Shown piece after piece: positions 34,894-45,276 of a stretch of 64,000 bases of DNA. The notes beneath the pieces are model-generated. The model made no database searches. It was not told the DNA's origin and worked only from the letters and a program-made list of their open reading frames with translations. Source of the DNA: Paracoccaceae bacterium (GTDB taxonomy: Bacteria; Pseudomonadota; Alphaproteobacteria; Rhodobacterales; Rhodobacteraceae); the NCBI GenBank assembly GCA_021775315.1, contig JAJFIC010000066.1:20831-84830 (forward strand). Reading direction: 5' to 3'. The first letter of the stretch is position 1. Each line of letters starts with the position of its first letter. The position numbers and the translations under genes were made by a program.

Positions 34894-36849
34894 ATGGATA
34901 ACGCGGTGATTTCGACCCGGCGCAAGGCCGGAAATATGTTGGTGTGGGTCGGGCATCCGGCGGCACGCAACATACCAATTCTGGCGATTGGGTTTTGGTT
35001 TGTCTGGTTGTTGGCCGGGCGATTGCAAAGCTATGATCTGGCGCTTTTGGTCCAATATTTTTCCGAGATCTCGCCGCAGCAATGGGCCTTGGCGCTGGCT
35101 GTGACCTCAATCAGCTTTCTGGCCGTTGCGGGATATGACGTTCTGGCAACACGCGCCGTCGGAATGCCGGTGCCGCTTGGCGACGCGCTAAAAATCGGGT
35201 TTGTCGCCACCGCGCTGGCGCAACTGATTGGATTGGGGCTGGCCACCGGCGCGCTGGTACGATGGCGCATGCTTGGGGGCGCGCATTTTTCGCTGTGGCA
35301 GGCCAGTGTTTTGACGATTTCGGTGACCACGGGTTTCCTGTTGGCTTCGATGTTTTTCGCCGCTGTAACCTCGTTGCTGTGGTTAGGGCTGGGCCCGCTC
35401 GCAACGATGGCCGGACTGGCCACATTGCTGGGGTTTGGGGGATTGGTTTTGGCCTCCATAACCCGGCCAGAGATTTCGATTGCCGGGCGTCGATTGCAGC
35501 TGCCAAAACTGAGACTGGTCTTTGGTTTTATAGCCTTGGCGATTGTTGATCTGGGTGGCGCGGCACTGGCCTTTTGGTTGATCCTGCCCGCTGAAATGGC
35601 CGTCGGATTTACCGTCATTCTGCCGATTTTTGTGCTGGCGACCGGGGCCGGAATTCTGTCAGGGGTGCCGGGGGGTGTCGGCCCGTTTGAGCTGACCTGC
35701 CTCGCGCTGATGCCAATGCACGGGCAAGAACCCTTGCTGGCGGCGATACTCGGGTTTCGTGTGGTTTATTATCTGGTGCCCGGCATTGCGGCGTTCGCCA
35801 TGTTTTTATGGGCGGAATGGTCACGTTCCGGGGTGCTGCCGGTCCCAACGCAGATCAAAGATGCCACCAGACAACGGCAATTGCCCTTTGCTATCGCTGA
35901 ACGGGTGGCCAAGGCGCAAAGGGCTGAGGCGCGATTGATCCATTCCGGGGATTTTGGATATCTCAGCAACGAGCAAAATTCCGGTCATTTCCTTGTCGCT
36001 GAGGCCGGAAATTCCCTGATCGCGCTTTCAGACCCGGTTGCCGAAAGGCGGGACTGGCCCGCATTGATTGCCAGACTGAAGATCGAGGCGCAAATGCGAA
36101 ACACCCAGCCGGTCATCTACAAATGCAGTGGCGAAGTCGCCGAACTGGCGCGCAAAGCGGGGTATCGCGTCTGCCGGATCGGGCAAGAGGCGGTGTTGGA
36201 TCCGCAAGAATTCACCTTGAACGGTGCCGCAATGCGCAGCATGCGCCGCAAATTGCGCCAGGCCGAGGCTGCAAATATCCGTGTTGAGTGCGTGGAAAAC
36301 GAAGTTCTGCCGTTGGCGCAAATGCAGATTGTGTCGCGCCAATGGGTCGCCCGACGTGGTGGGGAACGCGGCTTTTCCATGGGCCGGTTTTCACCCGCAA
36401 CCACCCAACAACACCGGCATTTTCTGGCTTGGCAGGGTGGCCGTTTGGTCGGCTTTATCGGGCTTTGGCAGACAGAGGGTGAAACGGCCCTTGATCTGAT
36501 GCGCACAAGTGACGACGCACCGACCGGCGTGATGCAGGCGTTGGTCTGTGCTGCCATTCAGGACGCCGCCAGTGCGGGCATCGCCCGGTTTTCACTGGCG
36601 TCCGTGCCGTTCCTGCCACTTGCAGCGACCCCCAATTTGTCAGAGCGGCTGTGCGATTGGCTGTGGCGCAAACGGGCGGGCTGGCACGGCGGTCAGGGGC
36701 TATATCAGTTCAAACAAGGCTTTCGCCCGAATTGGGAGCCGCGATACCTGGCGACCAGCGGCCTGATCCCCGCCGCAATCGCCGGGGTAGACATCGCGCG
36801 CAGCGTTGCGGCCGGAAAAGTCAGCCCTCGTCGCCAAAAACCCGGCTGA
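34894..36849 (+). CDS. mprF: MprF-like phosphatidylglycerol lysyltransferase/flippase
   Basis: 651 residues. Residues about 1-320 hold eight or more membrane helices with LSGVPGGVGPFE, the flippase (UPF0104) signature; residues about 330-640 are the cytoplasmic DUF2156/GNAT-like aminoacyltransferase domain (MRRKLRQAE, WVARRGGERGFSMGRF). MprF proteins add lysine (or another amino acid) from its tRNA to phosphatidylglycerol and flip it, reducing membrane negative charge. Convergent with purB, overlapping it by 29 bases. Aminoacyl donor not predictable by eye. Confidence 0.85.
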   Translation: MDNAVISTRRKAGNMLVWVGHPAARNIPILAIGFWFVWLLAGRLQSYDLALLVQYFSEISPQQWALALAVTSISFLAVAGYDVLATRAVGMPVPLGDALKIGFVATALAQLIGLGLATGALVRWRMLGGAHFSLWQASVLTISVTTGFLLASMFFAAVTSLLWLGLGPLATMAGLATLLGFGGLVLASITRPEISIAGRRLQLPKLRLVFGFIALAIVDLGGAALAFWLILPAEMAVGFTVILPIFVLATGAGILSGVPGGVGPFELTCLALMPMHGQEPLLAAILGFRVVYYLVPGIAAFAMFLWAEWSRSGVLPVPTQIKDATRQRQLPFAIAERVAKAQRAEARLIHSGDFGYLSNEQNSGHFLVAEAGNSLIALSDPVAERRDWPALIARLKIEAQMRNTQPVIYKCSGEVAELARKAGYRVCRIGQEAVLDPQEFTLNGAAMRSMRRKLRQAEAANIRVECVENEVLPLAQMQIVSRQWVARRGGERGFSMGRFSPATTQQHRHFLAWQGGRLVGFIGLWQTEGETALDLMRTSDDAPTGVMQALVCAAIQDAASAGIARFSLASVPFLPLAATPNLSERLCDWLWRKRAGWHGGQGLYQFKQGFRPNWEPRYLATSGLIPAAIAGVDIARSVAAGKVSPRRQKPG

Positions 36850-38131
36850 ATATCGTATCCACATGTTTGGTGTGATAGCCAAGGTCGAACTTGTCCTCGA
36901 TCTCAGCATCGCTCATGACCGCGGTGACTTCGCTGTCGGCCTTAAGCTCCTGCATGAAATCTTTGCCCTCTTCCCAGACACGCATCGCGTTGCGCTGCAC
37001 CAACCGATAGCTGTCTTCGCGACTGACACCTTTTTGTGTCAGCGCCAGCAACACCCGTTGCGAATGTACCAAGCCTTTGAATTTATTCAGATTTGCCATC
37101 ATATTGTCGGGATAAACCAACAGCCTATCGACAACGGATGTCAGACGAACAAGCGCGAAATCAAGTGTGATCGTGGCATCAGGGCCGATATTACGCTCAA
37201 CACTTGAATGGGAAATATCCCGCTCGTGCCACAGTGCGACGTTTTCCATCGCCGGGGCAACGCACATCCGGACAAGCCGCGACAACCCGGTCAGGTTTTC
37301 CGTCAACACCGGATTGCGTTTGTGCGGCATGGCGGATGAACCTTTTTGACCGGGCGCAAAAAACTCCTCAGCCTCCAGCACTTCGGTACGCTGCAAATGT
37401 CGAATTTCAATCGCTACGTTTTCCACGGATGACGCAACCACACCGAGGGCTGCAAAAAACGCGGCGTGGCGATCACGCGGGATAACCTGGGTGCTGATCG
37501 GTTCCGCCACAAGGCCCATTTGGGCGCAAACATGCGCCTCAATCGCGGGGTCGATATTGGCGAAAGTGCCAACTGCGCCCGATACAGCCCCGGTCGCGAT
37601 CTCTTCGCGGGCAGTGAGCAGGCGGCGTTTGTTGCGCTCCATCTCGGCATAAAAACGCGCAAATTTCAGGCCCATCGTCACCGGTTCTGCGTGGATGCCG
37701 TGGGATCGACCGATACAGATCGTGTCTTTATGTTCAAACGCCCGGCGTTTCAGCGCCGCCAGCAGATTGTCCATATCGGCCAGCAAAATATCCGCCGCGC
37801 GTACCAGTTGCACATTAAAAGCTGTGTCCAGAACGTCGGAACTCGTCATTCCCTGATGCACAAACCGGGCTTCGTCGCTGCCGACGATTTCCGCCAGATG
37901 GGTCAGAAACGCGATAACATCATGTTTGGTGACGGCCTCAATCTCATCAATCCGCGCGACGTCAAATTCCACGTCTTTGGCCTTCCACACCGCTTGTGCG
38001 TTTTCACGTGGGATCACACCCAGATCGGCCATTGCGTCACAGGCATGGGCCTCGATGTCGTACCAGATGCGAAACTTGGTTTCCGGGCTCCAGATCGAGA
38101 CCATCTCAGGGCGGGAATAGCGAGGGATCAT
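36821..38131 (-). CDS. purB: Adenylosuccinate lyase
   Basis: 436 residues. Fumarase/aspartase-superfamily signature GQKGSSAMPHKRNP near residue 265, catalytic His in GMTSSDVLDT and GRSHGIHAEP. The N-terminus (MIPRYSRPEMVSIW) and length match the PurB form of alphaproteobacteria, which cleaves adenylosuccinate and SAICAR in purine synthesis. The 3' end overlaps mprF, convergent. Confidence 0.95.
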   Translation of the reverse strand: MIPRYSRPEMVSIWSPETKFRIWYDIEAHACDAMADLGVIPRENAQAVWKAKDVEFDVARIDEIEAVTKHDVIAFLTHLAEIVGSDEARFVHQGMTSSDVLDTAFNVQLVRAADILLADMDNLLAALKRRAFEHKDTICIGRSHGIHAEPVTMGLKFARFYAEMERNKRRLLTAREEIATGAVSGAVGTFANIDPAIEAHVCAQMGLVAEPISTQVIPRDRHAAFFAALGVVASSVENVAIEIRHLQRTEVLEAEEFFAPGQKGSSAMPHKRNPVLTENLTGLSRLVRMCVAPAMENVALWHERDISHSSVERNIGPDATITLDFALVRLTSVVDRLLVYPDNMMANLNKFKGLVHSQRVLLALTQKGVSREDSYRLVQRNAMRVWEEGKDFMQELKADSEVTAVMSDAEIEDKFDLGYHTKHVDTIFSRVFGDEG

Positions 38132-38214
38132 GATCTGACCTTTTCGTGAGTTGAGAGAGGATTGAGCGCGTCATAAACTGCCAGCAGAACAGGGACAAGG
38201 GAAGGAAGCGTCGC

Positions 38215-38556
38215 ATGCGGCTATTGCTGGGGTTTATTATGGTTTTTGCGCTGCCAGCGCAGGTTTTCGCCGCAGATTGGACGCCGCTGCGCGGGGCGGA
38301 AATCGCCGTGGCACTGGATGGGCGGGGCCTTGACTATGACGGCGCCAACCAACGTTTTTTTGCATCCGGGCGCACATTGTACAACGCTGGCGAAGACAGT
38401 TGGGGCTATTGGCGGGTCAACGGGGATAAGTATTGCTCGCAATGGCCGCCGGGGCAGGTTTGGGATTGTTACCGGCTGGAACGCAGCCTGGATGGCCTGT
38501 CCTTGCGGTTTCTTGATCCCGAGGGGCGGCCATTCGTCGGAAAATATGTGGAATAA
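38215..38556 (+). CDS. Small secreted protein of unknown function
   Basis: 113 residues. Hydrophobic N-terminus (LLLGFIMVFALPAQVFA) with an Ala-x-Ala-like cleavage site before ADWTPL, so probably periplasmic. The mature part contains two cysteines (YCSQWPPG and WDCYRL) that may form a disulphide, and a WRVNGDKYC stretch found in small periplasmic proteins of Rhodobacterales. Family not named. Followed 86 bp later by bioY. Confidence 0.7.
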   Translation: MRLLLGFIMVFALPAQVFAADWTPLRGAEIAVALDGRGLDYDGANQRFFASGRTLYNAGEDSWGYWRVNGDKYCSQWPPGQVWDCYRLERSLDGLSLRFLDPEGRPFVGKYVE

Positions 38557-38642
38557 GCCCGAAAAAATGGGGGATAGGGCTTGCAAGGCCTTTGTGCATT
38601 GGGCAAAACGCGCTGAATGCTAACCAAACAAAGGAAAAATGA

Positions 38643-39248
38643 ATGGCTTTGGTGATGACTGATACGGTCCTGAGCGAGGAAATCTGGCCCGCTGAGGGGG
38701 CTGCTCTGTGGGTGAAACGCGCGGTTCTGGTCGTGCTGGGGATTGCGGTTCTTGCGATTTCGGCGAAAATCAAGGTGCCGATGTGGCCTTCGCCGGTGCC
38801 AATCACGCTGGGCACTTTCGCAGTTCTGACTTTGGGTGCCGCTTATGGCCCGCGTTTGGGTTTGGTTACGGTTTTCGGCTATATGCTGATCGGCGCACTT
38901 GGTTTTGACGTGTTTGCCGGGTCTTCTGCCGAGGCAAACGGCCTGACATATATGATGGGCAGCACCGGCGGTTATCTGGTTGGGTTCGTTCTGGCAACGC
39001 TGGCGCTGGGATACGCGGCGCGCATGGGTTGGGACCGTAAGGTTTGGCAAATGGCCACGGCGATGCTGGTTGGCAATGTCCTGATCTATGTCCCCGGCAT
39101 TTTGTGGCTGGCGCATCTTTACACATGGCAAAAGCCGATCCTTGAATGGGGTCTGACGCCTTTCCTGGTGGGTGACGTGCTGAAACTGGTTCTGGCGGCC
39201 ATGATTGTTCCGGCCGTGTGGAAACTGGTCGGCAAAGCCCGCGCTTAA
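38643..39248 (+). CDS. bioY: BioY biotin transporter S component
   Basis: 201 residues, six hydrophobic segments. The opening helix plus KVPMWPSPVPITLGTF and YGPRLG, then GSTGGYLVGF, are the BioY family blocks that form the substrate-binding pocket of biotin ECF transporters. No adjacent BioMN energising genes, so it may work alone or share a module elsewhere. A strong intrinsic terminator follows. Confidence 0.93.
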   Translation: MALVMTDTVLSEEIWPAEGAALWVKRAVLVVLGIAVLAISAKIKVPMWPSPVPITLGTFAVLTLGAAYGPRLGLVTVFGYMLIGALGFDVFAGSSAEANGLTYMMGSTGGYLVGFVLATLALGYAARMGWDRKVWQMATAMLVGNVLIYVPGILWLAHLYTWQKPILEWGLTPFLVGDVLKLVLAAMIVPAVWKLVGKARA

Positions 39249-39271
39249 TCCATACACAATGATTTTCTATT

Positions 39272-39301
39272 AAGGGCGCGGGCCGGTTCCGCGCCCTTTT
39301 T
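39272..39301 (+). terminator. Intrinsic terminator after bioY
   Basis: Perfect 10-base stem AAGGGCGCGG / CCGCGCCCTT with loop GCCGGTT, running into TTTTC. Located 24 bases past the bioY stop. Confidence 0.9.
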
Positions 39302-39373
39302 CGTTGGAACTGCCATCTGAACGTCAGATGCATAAGCAGGCAAATGTAAAAGCCCCATGGCCCAAAAGCCAAA

Positions 39374-39391
39374 GCCGCCCGTTAAGGCGGC
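39374..39391 (-). terminator. Intrinsic terminator after gltA
   Basis: Read on the minus strand: GCCGCC, loop TTAACG, GGCGGC followed by a T-rich stretch. It sits 34 bases past the gltA stop. Confidence 0.75.
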
Positions 39392-39424
39392 CTTGTTGAG
39401 TGTTTTAGGTTTGTTTATAGCGCC

Positions 39425-40720
39425 TTAGCGCGATTCAACATCAATATAGTCGCGGTTTGCAGCCCCGATATAAAGCTGACGGGGTCGCCCGATTTTTTGG
39501 GTCGGATCGCCAATCATTTCTTTCCACTGGGCAATCCAGCCGACGGTGCGGCTAAGCGCAAAGATCGGTGTGAACATCGAGGTCGAAAAGCCCATGGCGT
39601 CCAGAATGATGCCGGAATAAAAATCGACATTCGGATACAGCTTTTTGGACACGAAATATTCGTCCTCCAGCGCGATCCGCTCAAGTTCCTTGGCGACTTG
39701 CAGGGTCGGGTTGTTCTCAATCCCCAACAGGCCCAGAACTTCGTCGGCACTTTCTTTCATAACTTTGGCGCGCGGGTCAAAGTTCTTGTAAACCCGGTGG
39801 CCAAAACCCATCAGGCGGAACGGATCGTCCTTGTCCTTGGCGCGGCGCACATATTCCGGAATGTTGTCAACCGTGCCGATTTCACGCAACATTGACAACG
39901 CTGCCTCGTTCGCACCGCCATGGGCAGGGCCCCATAGACAGGCAATACCGGCCGCGATACAGGCAAACGGGTTCGCGCCAGATGAGCCAGCAAGCCGAAC
40001 GGTCGAGGTCGAAGCGTTCTGTTCGTGATCCGCATGCAAGGTAAAGATCCGGTCCATTGCCCGGCTCAGAATCGGGTTAACCTCGTAATCTTCCGCAGGA
40101 ACGGCAAAGCACATGCGCAAGAAGTTCGACGCATAGTCAAGGTCGTTGCGCGGATAAACAAAAGGCTGACCGATCGAATATTTATAGGCCATCGCCGCAA
40201 TCGTCGGCAATTTGGCGATCATGCGGATCGATGCGACCTCGCGCTGATAGGGGTCATTGATGTCAGTGCTGTCGTGGTAAAACGCCGACATTGCGCCCAC
40301 AACGCCAACCATTGTCGCCATCGGATGCGCGTCGCGCCGGAATCCACGGAAAAAATTGTGCATCTGTTCGTGGACCATGGTGTGATTGGTCACGCGGCTT
40401 TCAAAATCATCCAGCTCGTCCGCCGAAGGCAGTTCGCCGTACAGCAGCAGATAGCAGACCTCCAGGTAATGCGATTTTTCCGCCAACTGGTCGATGGGAT
40501 AGCCGCGATACAGCAGCTCGCCCTTTTCGCCGTCAATAAAGGTGATGTCAGATTCACAAGAAGCAGTCGACGTAAAGCCGGGATCGAACGTGAAAATATC
40601 ACCATCTGCATAGAGGCGGCGAATATCGATAACGTCCGGGCCAAGCACCGGTGACATCATCGGTAATTCAAATGTCTTGCCATCAAAGCTCAGGGTCGCT
40701 GTTTTTTTGTTTTCTGCCAT
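39425..40720 (-). CDS. gltA: Citrate synthase (type II)
   Basis: 431 residues. Substrate and catalytic blocks [23 protein letters not shown] and DFYSG-ILDAMG hold the conserved His and Asp residues of hexameric, NADH-regulated citrate synthases. N-terminus [16 protein letters not shown] is the usual type II start. Monocistronic between gltX and a terminator. It condenses oxaloacetate and acetyl-CoA in the oxidative TCA cycle, the opposite arm to the kor/frd block at the left. Confidence 0.95.
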   Translation of the reverse strand: MAENKKTATLSFDGKTFELPMMSPVLGPDVIDIRRLYADGDIFTFDPGFTSTASCESDITFIDGEKGELLYRGYPIDQLAEKSHYLEVCYLLLYGELPSADELDDFESRVTNHTMVHEQMHNFFRGFRRDAHPMATMVGVVGAMSAFYHDSTDINDPYQREVASIRMIAKLPTIAAMAYKYSIGQPFVYPRNDLDYASNFLRMCFAVPAEDYEVNPILSRAMDRIFTLHADHEQNASTSTVRLAGSSGANPFACIAAGIACLWGPAHGGANEAALSMLREIGTVDNIPEYVRRAKDKDDPFRLMGFGHRVYKNFDPRAKVMKESADEVLGLLGIENNPTLQVAKELERIALEDEYFVSKKLYPNVDFYSGIILDAMGFSTSMFTPIFALSRTVGWIAQWKEMIGDPTQKIGRPRQLYIGAANRDYIDVESR

Positions 40721-40865
40721 GTAATCTACCTCTCGTCATTCCAAATTCGGGCCATGTCTGGCCCAAGATCAGACCAAAACCCTCTTAAGCGTCCTCAATA
40801 AGGAGAACCCTTAAAGTATTTCTTAACCTCTCCGGAGGGCGGCTGATCCAATCAGCCCCGGTCGG

Positions 40866-42281
40866 TCAGACAGCCGCATCTTCCAGCCGCGCGATCGTTT
40901 CGTCTTGTCCAATCAGGAGCATGACATCAAACACGCTTGGTGACACAGTGCGTCCGGTCAATGCCGCCCGAAGTGGTTGGGCGACCTTGCCGAGCTTAAG
41001 GGATTGCGCGTCCGCAAAGTCGCGCAAGGCTGCCTCAAGACTATCGTGGTCCCATTTAGCATTTCGCAGTCGCGGCGTCAAACGGTTCAGCATACCGCGG
41101 GATACTGAATCAAGCTGTTGTGAGGCCCCGGCATCTGCCTTGAATGGGCGTTTTGACAGGATAAAATGTGCTTTATCAACGAGTTCCGGCAATAACTTCG
41201 CGCGATCCTTTAAAACAGGCATGGCATGCTGCAGTGCGGCAATTTGTGCGTCATCCAGCGCAGATTGGCCAGTTTCCGTTAAGAATTCAACAATTTCTGC
41301 CACCAAATGTGCATCCGCAGCATTTCTGATATGCTGACCAGACAGATTATCCAGTTTTTTAAAGTCAAACCGCGCCGGAGATTTGCCGATTCCCGCCAGA
41401 GTGAACCATTCAATCGCCTGCGCGGTGGTGAAATATTCGTCGTTGCCATGGCTCCAACCCAGCCGCGCCAGATAATTGCGCATCGCCTCGGGCAGATAGC
41501 CCATGTCGCGGTATTCCTCGACCCCAAGGGCGCCGTGGCGTTTGGACAGTTTCTTGCCATCCTCGCCATGGATCAGCGGAATATGGGCAAAGACCGGCAC
41601 TTTCCACCCCATCGCCAGATAAATGAAAGTCTGACGAGCGGCATTCGACAAATGGTCATCGCCCCGGATGATGTGCGTGACGCCCATATCGTGGTCATCC
41701 ACAACCACCGCCAGCATATAGGTGGGCGAGCCGTCAGCCCGCAGCAGCACCAGATCATCCAGCGTGTCTTTGCGAAAGGTCACCTTGCCCTGCACCTTGT
41801 CGCGAATGGTGATTTCGCCGTCCTTGGGGGCCTTCAGGCGGACCACGAAAGGGGCGTCAGGATGGCTTGCCGGATCGCTGTCGCGCCATGGGCTTTGAAA
41901 CAAGGTGGCGTGACCGGCGGCACGGGCGATATCACGCGCGGCCTCGATCTCTTCCTTGGTGGAAAAGCATTTATAGGCATGGCCATAGGCCAACATTTGC
42001 TGCGCCACGTCAGCGTGACGATCCATGCGCGACGCCTGCGACAGCGCCTCGCCATCCCAATCAAGACCCAACCATTTCAAGCCCTTAAAGATCGCTTCGG
42101 TCGCTTCCGGGGTTGAGCGTTCCTTGTCCGTGTCTTCGATCCTAAGCAGGAATTTACCGCCATTGGCACGGGCGAACAACCAGTTGAACAGGGCCGTTCG
42201 GGCGCCGCCAATATGCAGATATCCCGTCGGTGACGGGGCAAAGCGGGTCACGATCTGGGGGTCAGAATGTGCATTCGTCAT
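40866..42281 (-). CDS. gltX: Glutamyl-tRNA synthetase
   Basis: 471 residues. HIGH-type motif in [13 protein letters not shown] and KMSKS-type motif KKLSKRHGA, with the [16 protein letters not shown] catalytic core between. Non-discriminating and discriminating forms cannot be told apart here. Read towards gltA; divergent from comEC with a 76-bp gap. Confidence 0.95.
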   Translation of the reverse strand: MTNAHSDPQIVTRFAPSPTGYLHIGGARTALFNWLFARANGGKFLLRIEDTDKERSTPEATEAIFKGLKWLGLDWDGEALSQASRMDRHADVAQQMLAYGHAYKCFSTKEEIEAARDIARAAGHATLFQSPWRDSDPASHPDAPFVVRLKAPKDGEITIRDKVQGKVTFRKDTLDDLVLLRADGSPTYMLAVVVDDHDMGVTHIIRGDDHLSNAARQTFIYLAMGWKVPVFAHIPLIHGEDGKKLSKRHGALGVEEYRDMGYLPEAMRNYLARLGWSHGNDEYFTTAQAIEWFTLAGIGKSPARFDFKKLDNLSGQHIRNAADAHLVAEIVEFLTETGQSALDDAQIAALQHAMPVLKDRAKLLPELVDKAHFILSKRPFKADAGASQQLDSVSRGMLNRLTPRLRNAKWDHDSLEAALRDFADAQSLKLGKVAQPLRAALTGRTVSPSVFDVMLLIGQDETIARLEDAAV

Positions 42282-42357
42282 GATTTGTTAACCTTTCGGC
42301 AACCAAGGGCTGGCAGACTAGGACGCTGTTTAGGCAAAGGGGGGGGCGATAACAAGG

Positions 42358-44415
42358 GTGCGCGCGTGGTCTGTGATATCCGATCTGGCCGAAAGGCAGC
42401 GTGGCACATTGCTGCTGTGGATGCCGTTCGGTCTGGCGCTGGGTATCGGGGCCTATTTTTCCTTGCAGGTTGAGCCGGGATTGAACCTTTATGGCTGGGC
42501 TGCTGGCGCCGCAACTCTGGCACTGCTGGCTGCGCGCAAGGCTCCGTTTACAATGGCCGTCCCACTGATTGCGTTGTTGCTGGTCGCCATGGGATTTATC
42601 AATGCAGGCGCAAATGCCCACCGAAAGGCAGCGCCTGTGCTGTCCTATCACTATTATGGTCCGGTTGAAGGGCGGATAATCGCGGTGGATCGGTCAAGCA
42701 GCAACATGCCAAGGATCACGCTTGATCAGATCCATCTGAAAGCCAGATCAAAGGCAAGAACGCCGCATAACCTACGCATATCATTGCATTATCCACGCTT
42801 ATTCACACCACTTGAGCCGGGTCGCCACGTCATGGTAACCGCCAGCCTGTCACCGCCGTCCGGGCCGGTTGAGCCCGGTGGCTTTGACTTTCAACGCTTT
42901 GCCTGGTTTCGCAGCTTAGGGGCGATAGGATACAGCCGTACACCACTGGTTGAGGTCAGCGCGCCTGACCAAAGTGGCTGGTCCATGGGGTTGATGCGCT
43001 TGCGGATGCGGCTGGCGGCTGGCATTCGCGCCCGCATCGACGGGCAAACCGGGGCGTTTGCAGCCGCCATTCTGACCGGGGATCGATCAGCCATCGCGCC
43101 GGAAATGCTGACTAGGTTGAGGGCCTCCAATCTGGCGCATTTGCTGGCAATTTCGGGCCTGCATATGGGCCTGCTAACCGGGTTTGTTTTTGCCTGGATC
43201 CGCTATGGTCTGGCGCTTAGCCCCTATCTGGCGCTGCGATTGCCTGCGAAAAAGATCGCCGCCGTCGGTGCGTTCATCGCGGCGATCAGTTATTTGTTCC
43301 TGTCGGGCGCGAATGTTGCCACCCAACGCGCCTTTGTGATGGTCGCAGTGATGTTGCTGGCGATCCTGCTCGACCGGCGTGCGCTGACGTTGCGCGCAGT
43401 GGCTTTGGCGGCGGTGATCGTTCTGATGATCCGACCCGAAAGCCTGATTGAGGCCGGGTTTCAGATGTCTTTTGCCGCCACAACCGCGCTTGTCGCCGTT
43501 TTTGCCGGGCTGCGCGACTATGGAATTCTGGTGACCGGTGGCGGGCTGGTCAAAAACATTGCCCGCTGGGCATTGGCGTTGCTGCTATCCTCGGCCGTGG
43601 CGGGGTTGGCGACGGCGCCAATATCTGCCTTTCATTTCAACCAGATCGCGCAATTCGGTCTGGTGGCAAATCTGGCCTCGGTTCCGGTGATGGGGATGCT
43701 GGTGATGCCATCCGCCGTGGTCGCTGTGGTTTTGCTGCCTTTCGGTCTGGATGGGCTGGCTTGGGAAGTTATGGGGGCAGGGATCGGCTGGATCTTGTTT
43801 GTCGCCGGTAAAATCGCCAGCCTGAACGGTGCCGTGGTCCATGTCGTCAAGCCACCCACGTTGGTTTTGGCGCTGATTGCCTCTGGCGGCATGATCTTCG
43901 TGCTCCTGCGTAGCCGCCTGCGCTTTGCCGCCTTTGGGCTTGTACTGTTTGGGTTCTGGATGTGGAACACCACCCAAAGACCTGATATTTTGCTTTCGGC
44001 AAACGGTCGGCTAATGGGTGTGCTGGGAACGGATGGTCGCGCGTTGAACCGCGCCAAGGGCACGGGGTTTGTCGCCCGCAACTGGTTGGAAAACGACGGC
44101 GATCCCGCCAGTCAACAACAGGCCGCAGATCGCCTGATCCAAGCCAAGGCCGCACCACAGCAATCTGTCAAACTGGGTGCCCATAACATTGTCTATAGTT
44201 GGTCAAAGGATATTGATTTCAGTACATTGCAGGACCTATGCAAAGTCAATTCGCTGTTGATCTTGCCGCAATCTGATGCCGTATTGGCCGATTGTCAGCT
44301 GATTGGCAAAACAGAGCTTCGGCATCTGGGCGCCATCGCTATCAGCCAGCAAAAAGGCGGGTTGATAATCAAAAGCGCGCGCCAGCAAGGTGGTGCGCGC
44401 CTTTGGTCGAGGTGA
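42358..44415 (+). CDS. comEC: ComEC/Rec2-family DNA-uptake membrane protein
   Basis: 685 residues from a GTG at 42358. Multiple membrane helices; the competence-domain blocks AAILTGDRSAIAPE, HLLAISGLHMG and FLSGANVATQRAF are intact. The C-terminal 150 residues replace the usual metallo-beta-lactamase domain with a shorter region lacking HxHxDH, as in related alphaproteobacteria. Suggests natural DNA uptake potential. Its stop lies next to the lexA stop (convergent, no gap). Confidence 0.9.
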   Translation: MRAWSVISDLAERQRGTLLLWMPFGLALGIGAYFSLQVEPGLNLYGWAAGAATLALLAARKAPFTMAVPLIALLLVAMGFINAGANAHRKAAPVLSYHYYGPVEGRIIAVDRSSSNMPRITLDQIHLKARSKARTPHNLRISLHYPRLFTPLEPGRHVMVTASLSPPSGPVEPGGFDFQRFAWFRSLGAIGYSRTPLVEVSAPDQSGWSMGLMRLRMRLAAGIRARIDGQTGAFAAAILTGDRSAIAPEMLTRLRASNLAHLLAISGLHMGLLTGFVFAWIRYGLALSPYLALRLPAKKIAAVGAFIAAISYLFLSGANVATQRAFVMVAVMLLAILLDRRALTLRAVALAAVIVLMIRPESLIEAGFQMSFAATTALVAVFAGLRDYGILVTGGGLVKNIARWALALLLSSAVAGLATAPISAFHFNQIAQFGLVANLASVPVMGMLVMPSAVVAVVLLPFGLDGLAWEVMGAGIGWILFVAGKIASLNGAVVHVVKPPTLVLALIASGGMIFVLLRSRLRFAAFGLVLFGFWMWNTTQRPDILLSANGRLMGVLGTDGRALNRAKGTGFVARNWLENDGDPASQQQAADRLIQAKAAPQQSVKLGAHNIVYSWSKDIDFSTLQDLCKVNSLLILPQSDAVLADCQLIGKTELRHLGAIAISQQKGGLIIKSARQQGGARLWSR

Positions 44416-45114
44416 CTAATACGTTCGGATCAGGCCGACCAGACGGCCCTGAATTTTAACCTGATCTTCCCGATAAACCCGGGTCTCATAGGCCGGGTTT
44501 GCCGCCTCAAGCGCGATGGCGTTGCCGCGTTTGCGCAGGCGTTTCAGCGTTGCTTCCTGATCTTCAACCAGTGCAACAACGATATCGCCGTTATCCGCAT
44601 CCGGCTGTTCGCGGATAACCACAACATCACCGTTGTTGATCCCTGCATCAATCATGGAATCGCCCTTGACCTCCAACGCATAGTGCAACCCCTTGGAGCG
44701 CATCATGTTTGCCGGAACGGCAACGCTGGCGGTTTTGTGGCTGATCGCCTCGATCGGAGTGCCTGCCGCGATCTGGCCCATGATCGGCACATCGAGCGCA
44801 TTTATCCGCTCAACCGCGCGCTCAACAACCTGAGACTCGCGCGGGCGACCCGTGGCAGAACCTTCGATGACCTGCGGACGGAACCCCGGTTTTGCCAGTG
44901 AATCCGGTAGTTTAATGATCTCTATCGCTCGGGCACGATGGGCAAGGCGGCGGATAAATCCGCGTTCCTCCAAAGCGGTGATAAGTCGGTGGATGCCGGA
45001 TTTGGAGCGCAGGTCCAGCGCATCCTTCATTTCATCAAACGAGGGTGGCACCCCGTCACGCTGCATGCGTTTGTTGATAAAATCAAGCAAATCCAGTTGC
45101 TTACGTGTTAACAT
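44416..45114 (-). CDS. lexA: LexA SOS repressor
   Basis: 232 residues from the ATG at 45114 (opening [17 protein letters not shown]); a longer frame to 45219 is rejected. Winged-helix DNA-binding domain, cleavage-site region near AAGTPIEA, and the catalytic Ser/Lys dyad in [12 protein letters not shown] and DIVVALV. Represses DNA-damage genes until RecA-stimulated self-cleavage. A GTTC-N7-GTTC box lies 77-91 bases upstream, so it should be autoregulated. Confidence 0.95.
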   Translation of the reverse strand: MLTRKQLDLLDFINKRMQRDGVPPSFDEMKDALDLRSKSGIHRLITALEERGFIRRLAHRARAIEIIKLPDSLAKPGFRPQVIEGSATGRPRESQVVERAVERINALDVPIMGQIAAGTPIEAISHKTASVAVPANMMRSKGLHYALEVKGDSMIDAGINNGDVVVIREQPDADNGDIVVALVEDQEATLKRLRKRGNAIALEAANPAYETRVYREDQVKIQGRLVGLIRTY

Positions 45115-45190
45115 TAACGTCTCCTCTGCTCGAAACGGTGGGTATTTCCCACCTGCGCGCAAAATCCTGCTTTGCATTCGTTCAGGCAAA

Positions 45191-45205
45191 GTTCTACATG
45201 TGTTC
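45191..45205 (-). promoter_or_regulatory. Alphaproteobacterial LexA box upstream of lexA
   Basis: GTTC-TACATGT-GTTC, the exact GTTC-N7-GTTC direct-repeat form used by LexA in alphaproteobacteria, located 77 bases before the lexA start. Confidence 0.85.
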
Positions 45206-45276
45206 TTGTTTTGTGTCAATAGTTTGCAAATTGCAGTAAATCCGTGAACACAACACCTTTTGCAAAATTCAATCGC

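Noticed and set aside
40025..40654. 209-codon plus-strand frame
   Set aside because: Shadow of gltA on the opposite strand, no family resemblance.
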